In this document: one piece after another, positions 7,015 to 13,151 of the stretch
Numbering within the stretch: the first letter of the stretch is position 1
Layout of the letters: each line of letters starts with the position of its first letter
DNA from: an uncultured Collinsella sp.
GTDB taxonomy: Bacteria > Actinomycetota > Coriobacteriia > Coriobacteriales > Coriobacteriaceae
Assembly (NCBI GenBank): GCA_900544065.1
Contig: UQTR01000055.1
Span: forward strand, 1 to 14,597
Direction: 5' to 3'
Length of the DNA: 14,597 nucleotides
Translations under genes and position numbers: made by a program
Notes under the pieces: generated by a model
The model's input: only the letters and a program-made list of their open reading frames with translations
Database searches by the model: none
What the model was told of the DNA's origin: nothing

Positions 7015-7112
7015 GGTTCTCATCCCCCCTTCATAAATCATTTAACTTTCTCGCGCTAAGCGGATCTTCCGTGCCGTGCCCACCGCCCGACGCGAGATAT
7101 TTACCAGACAAA

Positions 7113-7145
7113 GCCGCTCGGGGTGTGCAGCAAGACACCCCGAGC
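7113..7145 (-). terminator. Hairpin between arcB and arcD (attenuator-like)
   Basis: The perfect 11-bp stem GCTCGGGGTGT (7116-7126) / ACACCCCGAGC (7135-7145) has an 8-base loop. On the minus strand GGCTTTGTC follows, only a three-T run. It probably ends a fraction of transcripts or protects arcA-arcB mRNA, setting lower arcD expression. Confidence 0.55.
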
Positions 7146-7161
7146 GAGATGCTAGATGCTC

Positions 7162-8157
7162 TTACTTGAGCGTGGCGTACATGACAGCCTTGATGGTGTG
7201 CATGCGGTTCTCGGCCTCGTCGAAGACCTTGGAAGCGGGGCTCTCGAAGACCTCGTCGGTGACCTCCTGCTCGGTGATGCCGAACTGCTCGCACTTCTCG
7301 GCGCCAATCGTGGTGTTGGTGTCGTGGAAGCTGGGCAGGCAGTGCAGGAAGATGGCACCCGGGTTGGCCATAGCCATGACCTCGGAGGTAACACGATACG
7401 GGGTAAGCTGAGCGATGCGCTCGGCCCAGACCTCGTCGGGCTCGCCCATGGAGACCCACACGTCGGTGTAGATAACGTCGGCACCGGTGACGCCGTCCTT
7501 GACGTCGGTGGTCAGCTTGATGGTGCAGCCGTTGGCCTCGGCGATGGGCTTGCAGGCCTCGATGACGTCGTCAGCGGGCATGCACTCCTCGGGGCCGCAG
7601 GCCACAAAGTTCATACCGAGCTTGGAGCAGACGACCATGAGGGAGCGAGCAACGTTGTTCTTGCAGTCGCCCATGAAGACGAGAGTCTTGCCCTTGATGT
7701 CGTAGTTGAAGTTCTCCTGGACGGTCAGGATGTCGGCGAGCATCTGGGTGGGATGCCACTCGGTGGTCAGGCCGTTCCAGACAGGCACGCCGGACTTAGC
7801 AGCGAGCTCCTCGACGTCGTCCTGGGCAAAGCCACGGAACTCGATGCCGTCATACATGCGGCCGAGAACGCGGGCGGTGTCCTCGATGGACTCCTTCTTG
7901 CCCATCTGCGACGAACCGGGATCGAGGTAGGTGACGCCCATGCCCAGATCCATGCCGCCGACCTCGAAGGCGCAGCGGGTACGAGTGGAGGTCTTCTGGA
8001 AGAGCAGAACGATGTTCTTGCCCTCGAGATAGCGGTGCGGAACGCCAGCGCGCTTCATATCCTTGAAGTTCTTGGAAAGCTTGAGCAGGTACTCGATCTC
8101 CTCGGTGGTGAGGTCGAGAAGCTTGAGGAAGCTACGGCCGGAGAGGTTAACACCCAT
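7162..8157 (-). CDS. arcB: Ornithine carbamoyltransferase, catabolic
   Basis: Second step of the ADI pathway: citrulline plus phosphate gives ornithine and carbamoyl phosphate, in the cytoplasm. The 331-residue length matches the family. The carbamoyl-phosphate loop is STRT at 57-60 (FQKTSTRTRCAFE), with HPTQ at 135-138, the ornithine-side DVWVSMGE at 232-239 and HCLP at 272-275 (FLHCLPSFHD). All are intact. The reaction is reversible and sequence alone does not separate the catabolic from the anabolic enzyme; the catabolic call rests on the arcA and arcD neighbours and the absence of arginine biosynthesis genes here. The ATG at 8155-8157 has AAAGGA about eight bases upstream. It lies 105 bases after arcA copy 1, with hairpins but no T-run between them, so co-transcription is likely. 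Confidence 0.96.
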   Translation of the reverse strand: MGVNLSGRSFLKLLDLTTEEIEYLLKLSKNFKDMKRAGVPHRYLEGKNIVLLFQKTSTRTRCAFEVGGMDLGMGVTYLDPGSSQMGKKESIEDTARVLGRMYDGIEFRGFAQDDVEELAAKSGVPVWNGLTTEWHPTQMLADILTVQENFNYDIKGKTLVFMGDCKNNVARSLMVVCSKLGMNFVACGPEECMPADDVIEACKPIAEANGCTIKLTTDVKDGVTGADVIYTDVWVSMGEPDEVWAERIAQLTPYRVTSEVMAMANPGAIFLHCLPSFHDTNTTIGAEKCEQFGITEQEVTDEVFESPASKVFDEAENRMHTIKAVMYATLK

Positions 8158-8202
8158 GGTTCGATTCCTTTCGAAGAAATGAATTACGTAAGTATTAGTG
8201 TT

Positions 8203-8250
8203 GCCCGTTTAACGGGCGAAGCCGGTGCGGTTGTAGGGGGACCGCACCGG
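8203..8250 (-). other. Two hairpins between arcA copy 1 and arcB
   Basis: CCGGTGCGGT (8222-8231) pairs with ACCGCACCGG (8241-8250), and GCCCGTT (8203-8209) pairs with AACGGGC (8211-8217). Neither is followed by a T-run on the minus strand, so they look like mRNA stability or processing structures within an operon rather than terminators. Confidence 0.5.
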
Positions 8251-8261
8251 AAACGGAAAGA

Positions 8262-9528
8262 CTTAGAGGTCCTCGCGCCAGAAGGGCATGCTCATGCAGC
8301 GCGGGCCGCCGCGGCCGCGGGAGAGCTCGGCGGAGGGCACGACGAGAAGGTCCAGGCCCTCCTTGTACAGCACGTCGTTGGTGACGGTGTTGCGGGCGTA
8401 GACGCAGATCTTGCCGGGCTCGACGCACAGGGTGTTGGAGCCGTCGTTCCACTGCTCGCGGGAGGCCGCGATCGGGTCGCCGCCGCCGCAGGGGATCAGC
8501 TTGACCTGGTCGACGCCGGTGGCGTCCTCCAGGACGTGCTCGAGGGTGTCCTCGATCAGGCGGATGTTCACGTCGCCCGGGTTCTTGCCGGCGGTCAGCT
8601 CGTAGACGCGCAGGGTGCCCATGATGGCGGGGTGGATCGTGAACTTATCGACGTCGATCTGGGTGAAGACCGTGTCGAGGTGCATGAAGGCGCGCGAGAC
8701 CGGGATGTCGAAGGCCAGGATGCGCTCGACCTTGGAGTCGGAGTTCCAGAAGATGTTCTGGGCCATGACGTCGATCGCGGCGGCCTGGGTGCGCTGGGAG
8801 ATGCCGACGGCGAGGGTCTTCTCGTTGATGTTCAGCACGTCGCCGCCCTCGGTGTGGAACTGGCAGTCGCGGCGGAAGTACAGCGAGACGTCCTTGTAGT
8901 CGGGGTGGTACTTGAAGACGTACTTGCCGTACAGGGTCTCGCGGTTGCGGGTGACCGAGTACATGCGGTTGAGGTTGACGCCCTCGCCGACGACCGCGAA
9001 CGGGTCGCGGGTGAAGTAGAGGTTGGGCATCGGGTCGATGATCAGGTCGGACTCGGACTCGGAGTTGACCAGGGAGTCGAGGGTCGTGGACGCCGTAAGG
9101 GGCATGTCGATCTCGGCCTTGGTCATGCCGGCCATGGTCTTCTTGACGAACTCGAGGTTGTCCTCGATGGAGTCCAGCTTCTCGCGGACGATCTGCGGCA
9201 TGTGCTGGCCGCGGATGCCTGCCTCGGCGATGTACTGGTCGGTGAACTCGGCGCGGGCGCCGGGGACCTGGTCGAACACCTCGGCGACGAGGTTCTCGAG
9301 ATAGAGGACCTCCACGCCCTGGTCCCTCAGGATCTGGGCGAAGGTGTCGTGCTCCTGCTGCGCGACCTCCAGGAACGGGACGTCGTCGAACAGGAGTCGC
9401 TCGAGCTCGTCGGGCGGCAGGTTGAGGAGCTCGTCGCCGGGACGGTGCAGGCAGACCTTCCTGAGCTTGCCGATCTCGGAAGGCACGTGCAGACCTTTCG
9501 TCATGGCCTCCTACCTTTCTTTCGGGCC
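8262..9528. repeat. arcA duplication, copy 1
   Basis: Identical to 11351-12617 at a constant offset of 3089 over 1267 bases, judged from line comparison and from identical translations in several frames on both strands. The left edge is one base past the stop codon (8261 A versus 11350 C). The right edge is 24 bases before the start codon, after TCGGGCC. Confidence 0.93.
8263..9504 (-). CDS. arcA: Arginine deiminase, copy 1
   Basis: First step of the ADI pathway: arginine plus water gives citrulline and ammonia, in the cytoplasm; the ammonia also counters acid. The 413-residue length is normal. The guanidino-modifying alpha/beta propeller fold carries D167 (NLYFTRDPF), E219 (FHTEGGD), H275 and D277 (FMHLDTVFT) and the nucleophile C403 (GPRCMSMPF), matching the D, E, H, D, C set of characterised deiminases. 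The N-terminus (LHVPSEIGKLRKVCLHRPGDEL) is typical. The ATG follows GAAAGGTAGGAGGCC: AGGAGG is only two bases away, with AAGG at a better distance. The gene heads an arcA-arcB-arcD transcript with its own upstream region (9529-9911). Protein and DNA are identical to copy 2. Codon choice is strongly GC-biased, consistent with high expression, and the opposite strand stays open over most of its length as a by-product. Confidence 0.97.
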   Translation of the reverse strand: MTKGLHVPSEIGKLRKVCLHRPGDELLNLPPDELERLLFDDVPFLEVAQQEHDTFAQILRDQGVEVLYLENLVAEVFDQVPGARAEFTDQYIAEAGIRGQHMPQIVREKLDSIEDNLEFVKKTMAGMTKAEIDMPLTASTTLDSLVNSESESDLIIDPMPNLYFTRDPFAVVGEGVNLNRMYSVTRNRETLYGKYVFKYHPDYKDVSLYFRRDCQFHTEGGDVLNINEKTLAVGISQRTQAAAIDVMAQNIFWNSDSKVERILAFDIPVSRAFMHLDTVFTQIDVDKFTIHPAIMGTLRVYELTAGKNPGDVNIRLIEDTLEHVLEDATGVDQVKLIPCGGGDPIAASREQWNDGSNTLCVEPGKICVYARNTVTNDVLYKEGLDLLVVPSAELSRGRGGPRCMSMPFWREDL

Positions 9529-9586
9529 CCTGTCAGGGCCGATTCGTTAGCGCCCCTCCGTGTGAGGCGTTATTGCTGACGACATA

Positions 9587-9632
9587 TTTATATCCAAAAT
9601 CAGTTCATACTTCCACCTCGCCCCCGAACGGT
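9587..9632 (-). promoter_or_regulatory. arcA copy 1 promoter region
   Basis: A -10-like TATAAA lies at 9587-9592 with a poor -35 (TGGAAG, 9610-9615) 17 bases upstream. A 22-bp block (9611-9632, minus strand ACCGTTCGGGGGCG then AGGTGGAA) covers and extends upstream of the -35 region and is conserved base for base before copy 2, while surrounding sequence has diverged. A poor -35 under a conserved block suggests activator-dependent transcription. Leader of about 75 bases. Confidence 0.45.
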
Positions 9633-9837
9633 TTTATATGAGGGGTGAACGGCATACACATATACTTCACGCATGGCACACTTTGATTTAATAAAGTGTA
9701 TTTACGTGCTTAAACGCGTTTTCAATCCAAAAATCAATTGGAACTAAACTTTGTTAAACCACCCTCATATTGCATATTTCCAATAAAGCTATGAATAGAA
9801 TTAGCGGTTCATACTGCGTCTCAACCATTTTCATTTT

Positions 9838-9911
9838 TATTCAGAAAAAAGTTTGTCCTATTCATTTCTGGTAAACATATTACCGTTTACCAGACGCTTG
9901 ATACCGTTCAC
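9838..9911. promoter_or_regulatory. Distal repeat cluster upstream of arcA copy 1
   Basis: TATTCA occurs at 9838 and 9859 (21-base spacing) and TACCGTTTAC/TACCGTTCAC at 9881 and 9902 (again 21). A palindrome with 10-base arms, TCTGGTAAAC (9867-9876) / GTTTACCAGA (9885-9894), overlaps. The TATTCA pair is conserved at offset 3090 before copy 2. Possible binding sites for a regulator; the AT-rich rest of 9633-9837 shows no gene. Confidence 0.4.
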
Positions 9912-9988
9912 CGGAAGCTCAGTATAAGGCCCAGCGGATACCGACTCGCTTTACGGCCCCATTTGTAACAACTTGACTTCTCGGTATA

Positions 9989-10028
9989 GAAAAACGGACC
10001 CGCTTCCCCTAGTGAACGGGTCCGTTTT
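9989..10028 (-). terminator. Terminator after the arcT-like gene
   Basis: The 12-bp stem AAAACGGACCCG (9991-10002) / CGGGTCCGTTTT (10017-10028) has a 14-base loop and ends in TTTT on the minus strand and also on the plus strand, so it may work both ways. It lies about 50 bases past the aminotransferase stop and separates that gene from arcA copy 1. Confidence 0.85.
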
Positions 10029-10077
10029 CGATTATCTTCGGCCAATTTTGATAAGGCCCTCGAAGATCATCGGAATC

Positions 10078-11202
10078 CTAGCGATCAAACTCCGCCAGTG
10101 CCTCGCCCAAAAGCCTCAGGCCCTCGCGCAGAACGTCCTCGCTCGCGCAGTAGCCCAGGCGTGCGCCGCAGGGAAGCTCAAAACGGCTACCGGGGACCAG
10201 CAGCACTCCCCTCTCGGACAGCAGGCGCCTGCAGAACTCCTCGTCATCCTCGGGAATATCCAGCTGGATAAACGAGGTGGACACGCCCTGCGGGGCCGTC
10301 CAGGAAACGCGATGCTGCGTATCGATCCAAGCCTGCGCGATATCGCGGTTGCCAAACACGATCTTGCGATTGCGCTCGAGAATCTTATCCTTGTGTTCAA
10401 GCACATAGGTCGCCAGGGCATCGTTGAACACGCCGCCGCAGATCATGGTGTAATCGCGATAGGTACGGATGCGGTTGGACACCTCTTCGTCGCCCACGAC
10501 CCAGCCCACGCGGGCCGCAGGCGTCGAATAGGTCTTCGACAACGAGTTGGTGACAATGGCCCTCTCGTACACGTCGACCATCGACATAAAGGACTCAGTG
10601 TTCTCGAGCGGCAGATACACCTCGTCACACAGCACGTAGGCGCCCACCGAACGGGCGATCTCGGCAATCTGGCCGAGCATATCGGCATCAAGCACCGCAC
10701 CGATGGGGTTCGATGCGTTGTTGATGCAGATGAGCTTGGTGTTGGGGCGCACCAAGCGCTTGAGTTCCCCGATATCGGGCTTCCAGCCGAGTTCCTCGCG
10801 TAGCTTCCAATACTCGACCTCGGCGCCCAGCGTGCGCGGAATCTCGTAGAGTGGCGCGTAGGTGGGCCACTCGGCGATAACGTGGTCGCCGGGCTCGACC
10901 ACAGCCATGATGGCGTTGAGGTTAGCGCCCGTGCAGCCATTGGTCTGCAGAATGTGATCGGGATTGACCTCGCGACGATACAGCTTGGCAACCTCGGCCT
11001 TAAACTCCGGCGAGCCCTCGATCCAGCCGTAGTTCATCTTCTCGCGGTCCAGGCGCTCGTAGAACGTGGCGCCGTCCTGCTCATCGAGCGCGCGCAGCTC
11101 GCCCATGGTGAGCGACGAGATCGTCGACTGGGCGATGTCCCACGTGGCACTTTTCTCCCAAACGTTGAGCCATTCCTCAACGCCAATCGTCTTGATGTCC
11201 AT
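10078..11202 (-). CDS. arcT: PLP-dependent class I/II aminotransferase, ArcT-like
   Basis: A cytoplasmic pyridoxal-phosphate aminotransferase of 374 residues, fold type I. Conserved elements are N165 (NNASNPIGA), D193 and Y196 (CDEVY), the Schiff-base lysine K223 (NSLSKTYS), R231 (AARVGW) and the substrate-carboxylate arginine R348 (GARLGY). The TNGCTGANL loop at 88-95 replaces the usual phosphate-binding GxxxA region. The N-terminus (GVEEWLNVWEKSATWDIAQSTISSLT) resembles the transaminase-like ArcT known from lactic acid bacterial arc operons, and the position between two arcA genes supports that name. The substrate is unknown; an amino acid linked to arginine or ornithine metabolism is a guess. 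The start is the ATG at 11200-11202 with AAGGAG seven bases upstream; a longer frame to 11256 overlaps a hairpin. A hairpin precedes and a terminator follows. Confidence 0.9.
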   Translation of the reverse strand: MDIKTIGVEEWLNVWEKSATWDIAQSTISSLTMGELRALDEQDGATFYERLDREKMNYGWIEGSPEFKAEVAKLYRREVNPDHILQTNGCTGANLNAIMAVVEPGDHVIAEWPTYAPLYEIPRTLGAEVEYWKLREELGWKPDIGELKRLVRPNTKLICINNASNPIGAVLDADMLGQIAEIARSVGAYVLCDEVYLPLENTESFMSMVDVYERAIVTNSLSKTYSTPAARVGWVVGDEEVSNRIRTYRDYTMICGGVFNDALATYVLEHKDKILERNRKIVFGNRDIAQAWIDTQHRVSWTAPQGVSTSFIQLDIPEDDEEFCRRLLSERGVLLVPGSRFELPCGARLGYCASEDVLREGLRLLGEALAEFDR

Positions 11203-11257
11203 GGCCAAGCTCCTTACAAAAGCAGTCATCCAATCGTGTTGACGTCCCTCATACAAG

Positions 11258-11291
11258 ATTGGGGCGGTGCGAAAACCCGCACCGCCCCAAT
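11258..11291 (-). terminator. Strong hairpin between arcA copy 2 and arcT
   Basis: The perfect 14-bp GC-rich stem ATTGGGGCGGTGCG (11258-11271) / CGCACCGCCCCAAT (11278-11291) has a 6-base loop. On the minus strand CTTGTATG follows, a weak T-run. It may end or attenuate arcA copy 2 transcripts before arcT, or stabilise the arcA mRNA. Confidence 0.6.
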
Positions 11292-11350
11292 GGGAGACAT
11301 CTAATGGCAGCTAGATGTATGTATTATGACCTGTACGGGTCCTGAAAGAC

Positions 11351-12617
11351 CTTAGAGGTCCTCGCGCCAGAAGGGCATGCTCATGCAGCGCGGGCCGCCG
11401 CGGCCGCGGGAGAGCTCGGCGGAGGGCACGACGAGAAGGTCCAGGCCCTCCTTGTACAGCACGTCGTTGGTGACGGTGTTGCGGGCGTAGACGCAGATCT
11501 TGCCGGGCTCGACGCACAGGGTGTTGGAGCCGTCGTTCCACTGCTCGCGGGAGGCCGCGATCGGGTCGCCGCCGCCGCAGGGGATCAGCTTGACCTGGTC
11601 GACGCCGGTGGCGTCCTCCAGGACGTGCTCGAGGGTGTCCTCGATCAGGCGGATGTTCACGTCGCCCGGGTTCTTGCCGGCGGTCAGCTCGTAGACGCGC
11701 AGGGTGCCCATGATGGCGGGGTGGATCGTGAACTTATCGACGTCGATCTGGGTGAAGACCGTGTCGAGGTGCATGAAGGCGCGCGAGACCGGGATGTCGA
11801 AGGCCAGGATGCGCTCGACCTTGGAGTCGGAGTTCCAGAAGATGTTCTGGGCCATGACGTCGATCGCGGCGGCCTGGGTGCGCTGGGAGATGCCGACGGC
11901 GAGGGTCTTCTCGTTGATGTTCAGCACGTCGCCGCCCTCGGTGTGGAACTGGCAGTCGCGGCGGAAGTACAGCGAGACGTCCTTGTAGTCGGGGTGGTAC
12001 TTGAAGACGTACTTGCCGTACAGGGTCTCGCGGTTGCGGGTGACCGAGTACATGCGGTTGAGGTTGACGCCCTCGCCGACGACCGCGAACGGGTCGCGGG
12101 TGAAGTAGAGGTTGGGCATCGGGTCGATGATCAGGTCGGACTCGGACTCGGAGTTGACCAGGGAGTCGAGGGTCGTGGACGCCGTAAGGGGCATGTCGAT
12201 CTCGGCCTTGGTCATGCCGGCCATGGTCTTCTTGACGAACTCGAGGTTGTCCTCGATGGAGTCCAGCTTCTCGCGGACGATCTGCGGCATGTGCTGGCCG
12301 CGGATGCCTGCCTCGGCGATGTACTGGTCGGTGAACTCGGCGCGGGCGCCGGGGACCTGGTCGAACACCTCGGCGACGAGGTTCTCGAGATAGAGGACCT
12401 CCACGCCCTGGTCCCTCAGGATCTGGGCGAAGGTGTCGTGCTCCTGCTGCGCGACCTCCAGGAACGGGACGTCGTCGAACAGGAGTCGCTCGAGCTCGTC
12501 GGGCGGCAGGTTGAGGAGCTCGTCGCCGGGACGGTGCAGGCAGACCTTCCTGAGCTTGCCGATCTCGGAAGGCACGTGCAGACCTTTCGTCATGGCCTCC
12601 TACCTTTCTTTCGGGCC
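11351..12617. repeat. arcA duplication, copy 2
   Basis: Direct repeat of 8262-9528, same orientation, with no difference found. Beyond both edges the sequences differ: downstream is unrelated apart from GAAAGAC next to the stop, upstream is homologous but diverged. Confidence 0.93.
11352..12593 (-). CDS. arcA: Arginine deiminase, copy 2
   Basis: Same 413-residue protein as copy 1, with the same catalytic residues (D167, E219, H275, D277, C403) and the same ribosome site. The difference is context: it has its own diverged promoter region (12618-13058), is followed by a strong hairpin at 11258-11291, and leads towards the arcT-like gene rather than arcB. It therefore adds dosage or a second expression programme for the same enzyme. 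It is divergent from ppk1, with 558 bases between the two start codons. Confidence 0.97.
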   Translation of the reverse strand: MTKGLHVPSEIGKLRKVCLHRPGDELLNLPPDELERLLFDDVPFLEVAQQEHDTFAQILRDQGVEVLYLENLVAEVFDQVPGARAEFTDQYIAEAGIRGQHMPQIVREKLDSIEDNLEFVKKTMAGMTKAEIDMPLTASTTLDSLVNSESESDLIIDPMPNLYFTRDPFAVVGEGVNLNRMYSVTRNRETLYGKYVFKYHPDYKDVSLYFRRDCQFHTEGGDVLNINEKTLAVGISQRTQAAAIDVMAQNIFWNSDSKVERILAFDIPVSRAFMHLDTVFTQIDVDKFTIHPAIMGTLRVYELTAGKNPGDVNIRLIEDTLEHVLEDATGVDQVKLIPCGGGDPIAASREQWNDGSNTLCVEPGKICVYARNTVTNDVLYKEGLDLLVVPSAELSRGRGGPRCMSMPFWREDL

Positions 12618-12675
12618 TTACTGGCCGAATGTATCAGCGCCCCTCCATATGAGACGCTGCTTGCTGACAGCTCTA

Positions 12676-12721
12676 GTTATATCCAAAAATCACCCGCAAT
12701 TCCACCTCGCCCCCGAACGGT
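12676..12721 (-). promoter_or_regulatory. arcA copy 2 promoter region
   Basis: TATAAC at 12676-12681 is the -10 counterpart of copy 1, with TGGAAT (12699-12704) in the -35 place at 17-base spacing. The 22-bp conserved block lies at 12700-12721. The bases between -10 and -35 partly differ from copy 1 (shared GATTTT-GGATATAA), as does much of the leader. Confidence 0.45.
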
Positions 12722-12927
12722 CAACAAAGTGCGATGAACGGTATATCGCATGTGATTCCCCCATGATGTACTTCGGCGTTCTAAAGTAACTTTTCTAAGG
12801 TAAACGCTCTTTTTTCTCAAAAATCATTCGCAATTACAACTCCAATCTTTCGATTAGGAATTGCATATCTAAAACGGTTTTATGTATATAAATGACGCTT
12901 GTTCGTGTTTCTGTCTGTATTCGATGA

Positions 12928-13058
12928 TATTCAGCTACCTATCATTCTTATTCACACATACTCACCAGTTGAGTGAGGATATAGACCGTTTTTCACAACG
13001 CGACGGGCGTCAGCTCTATGGCTTGTCAGCGTAAGAAGTAGGTAAAGATACCGTTCAC
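12928..13058. promoter_or_regulatory. Distal repeat cluster upstream of arcA copy 2
   Basis: TATTCA at 12928 and 12949 (21-base spacing) matches the pair before copy 1 at offset 3090. GACCGTTTTTCAC (12984-12996) and a GGTAAA-GA-TACCGTTCAC module (13041-13058) match the CCGTT repeats and the GGTAAAC palindrome of copy 1 with indels. The AT-rich stretch 12722-12927 has no gene; it holds another CCGTT word at 12734-12743 (complement) and AAAACGGTTTTA at 12871. The sites could also serve the divergent ppk1. Confidence 0.35.
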
Positions 13059-13119
13059 GCGATACGTCCGTGCCATAGGTCGACTAAATTGAGACAATAG
13101 TGAATAGTGTTAGGCAACC

Positions 13120-13134
13120 GTCCCCTGCGGGGAC
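13120..13134 (+). other. Hairpin in the ppk1 leader
   Basis: GTCCCC (13120-13125) and GGGGAC (13129-13134) form a 6-bp stem with a 3-base loop, ending five bases before the GGA ribosome site of ppk1. Confidence 0.4.
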
Positions 13135-13151
13135 TGAACGGACAGATGCAT

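Noticed and set aside
7156..9579. An 807-codon open frame on the plus strand opposite arcB and arcA
   Set aside because: It is antisense to two well-conserved enzymes, has a low-complexity composition rich in V, G, L, D and E, and has no recognisable domain. It results from the strong codon bias of the real genes; the same happens opposite arcA copy 2.
9788..9864. ArgR boxes upstream of arcA
   Set aside because: Only ATTCA/TGAAT half-sites are present and the conserved pair is a direct repeat, not the inverted ARG box; no full palindromic ARG box was found.
8262..12617. Composite transposon formed by the arcA direct repeats
   Set aside because: The repeat is a metabolic gene, with no transposase, terminal inverted repeats or target duplications at its edges.
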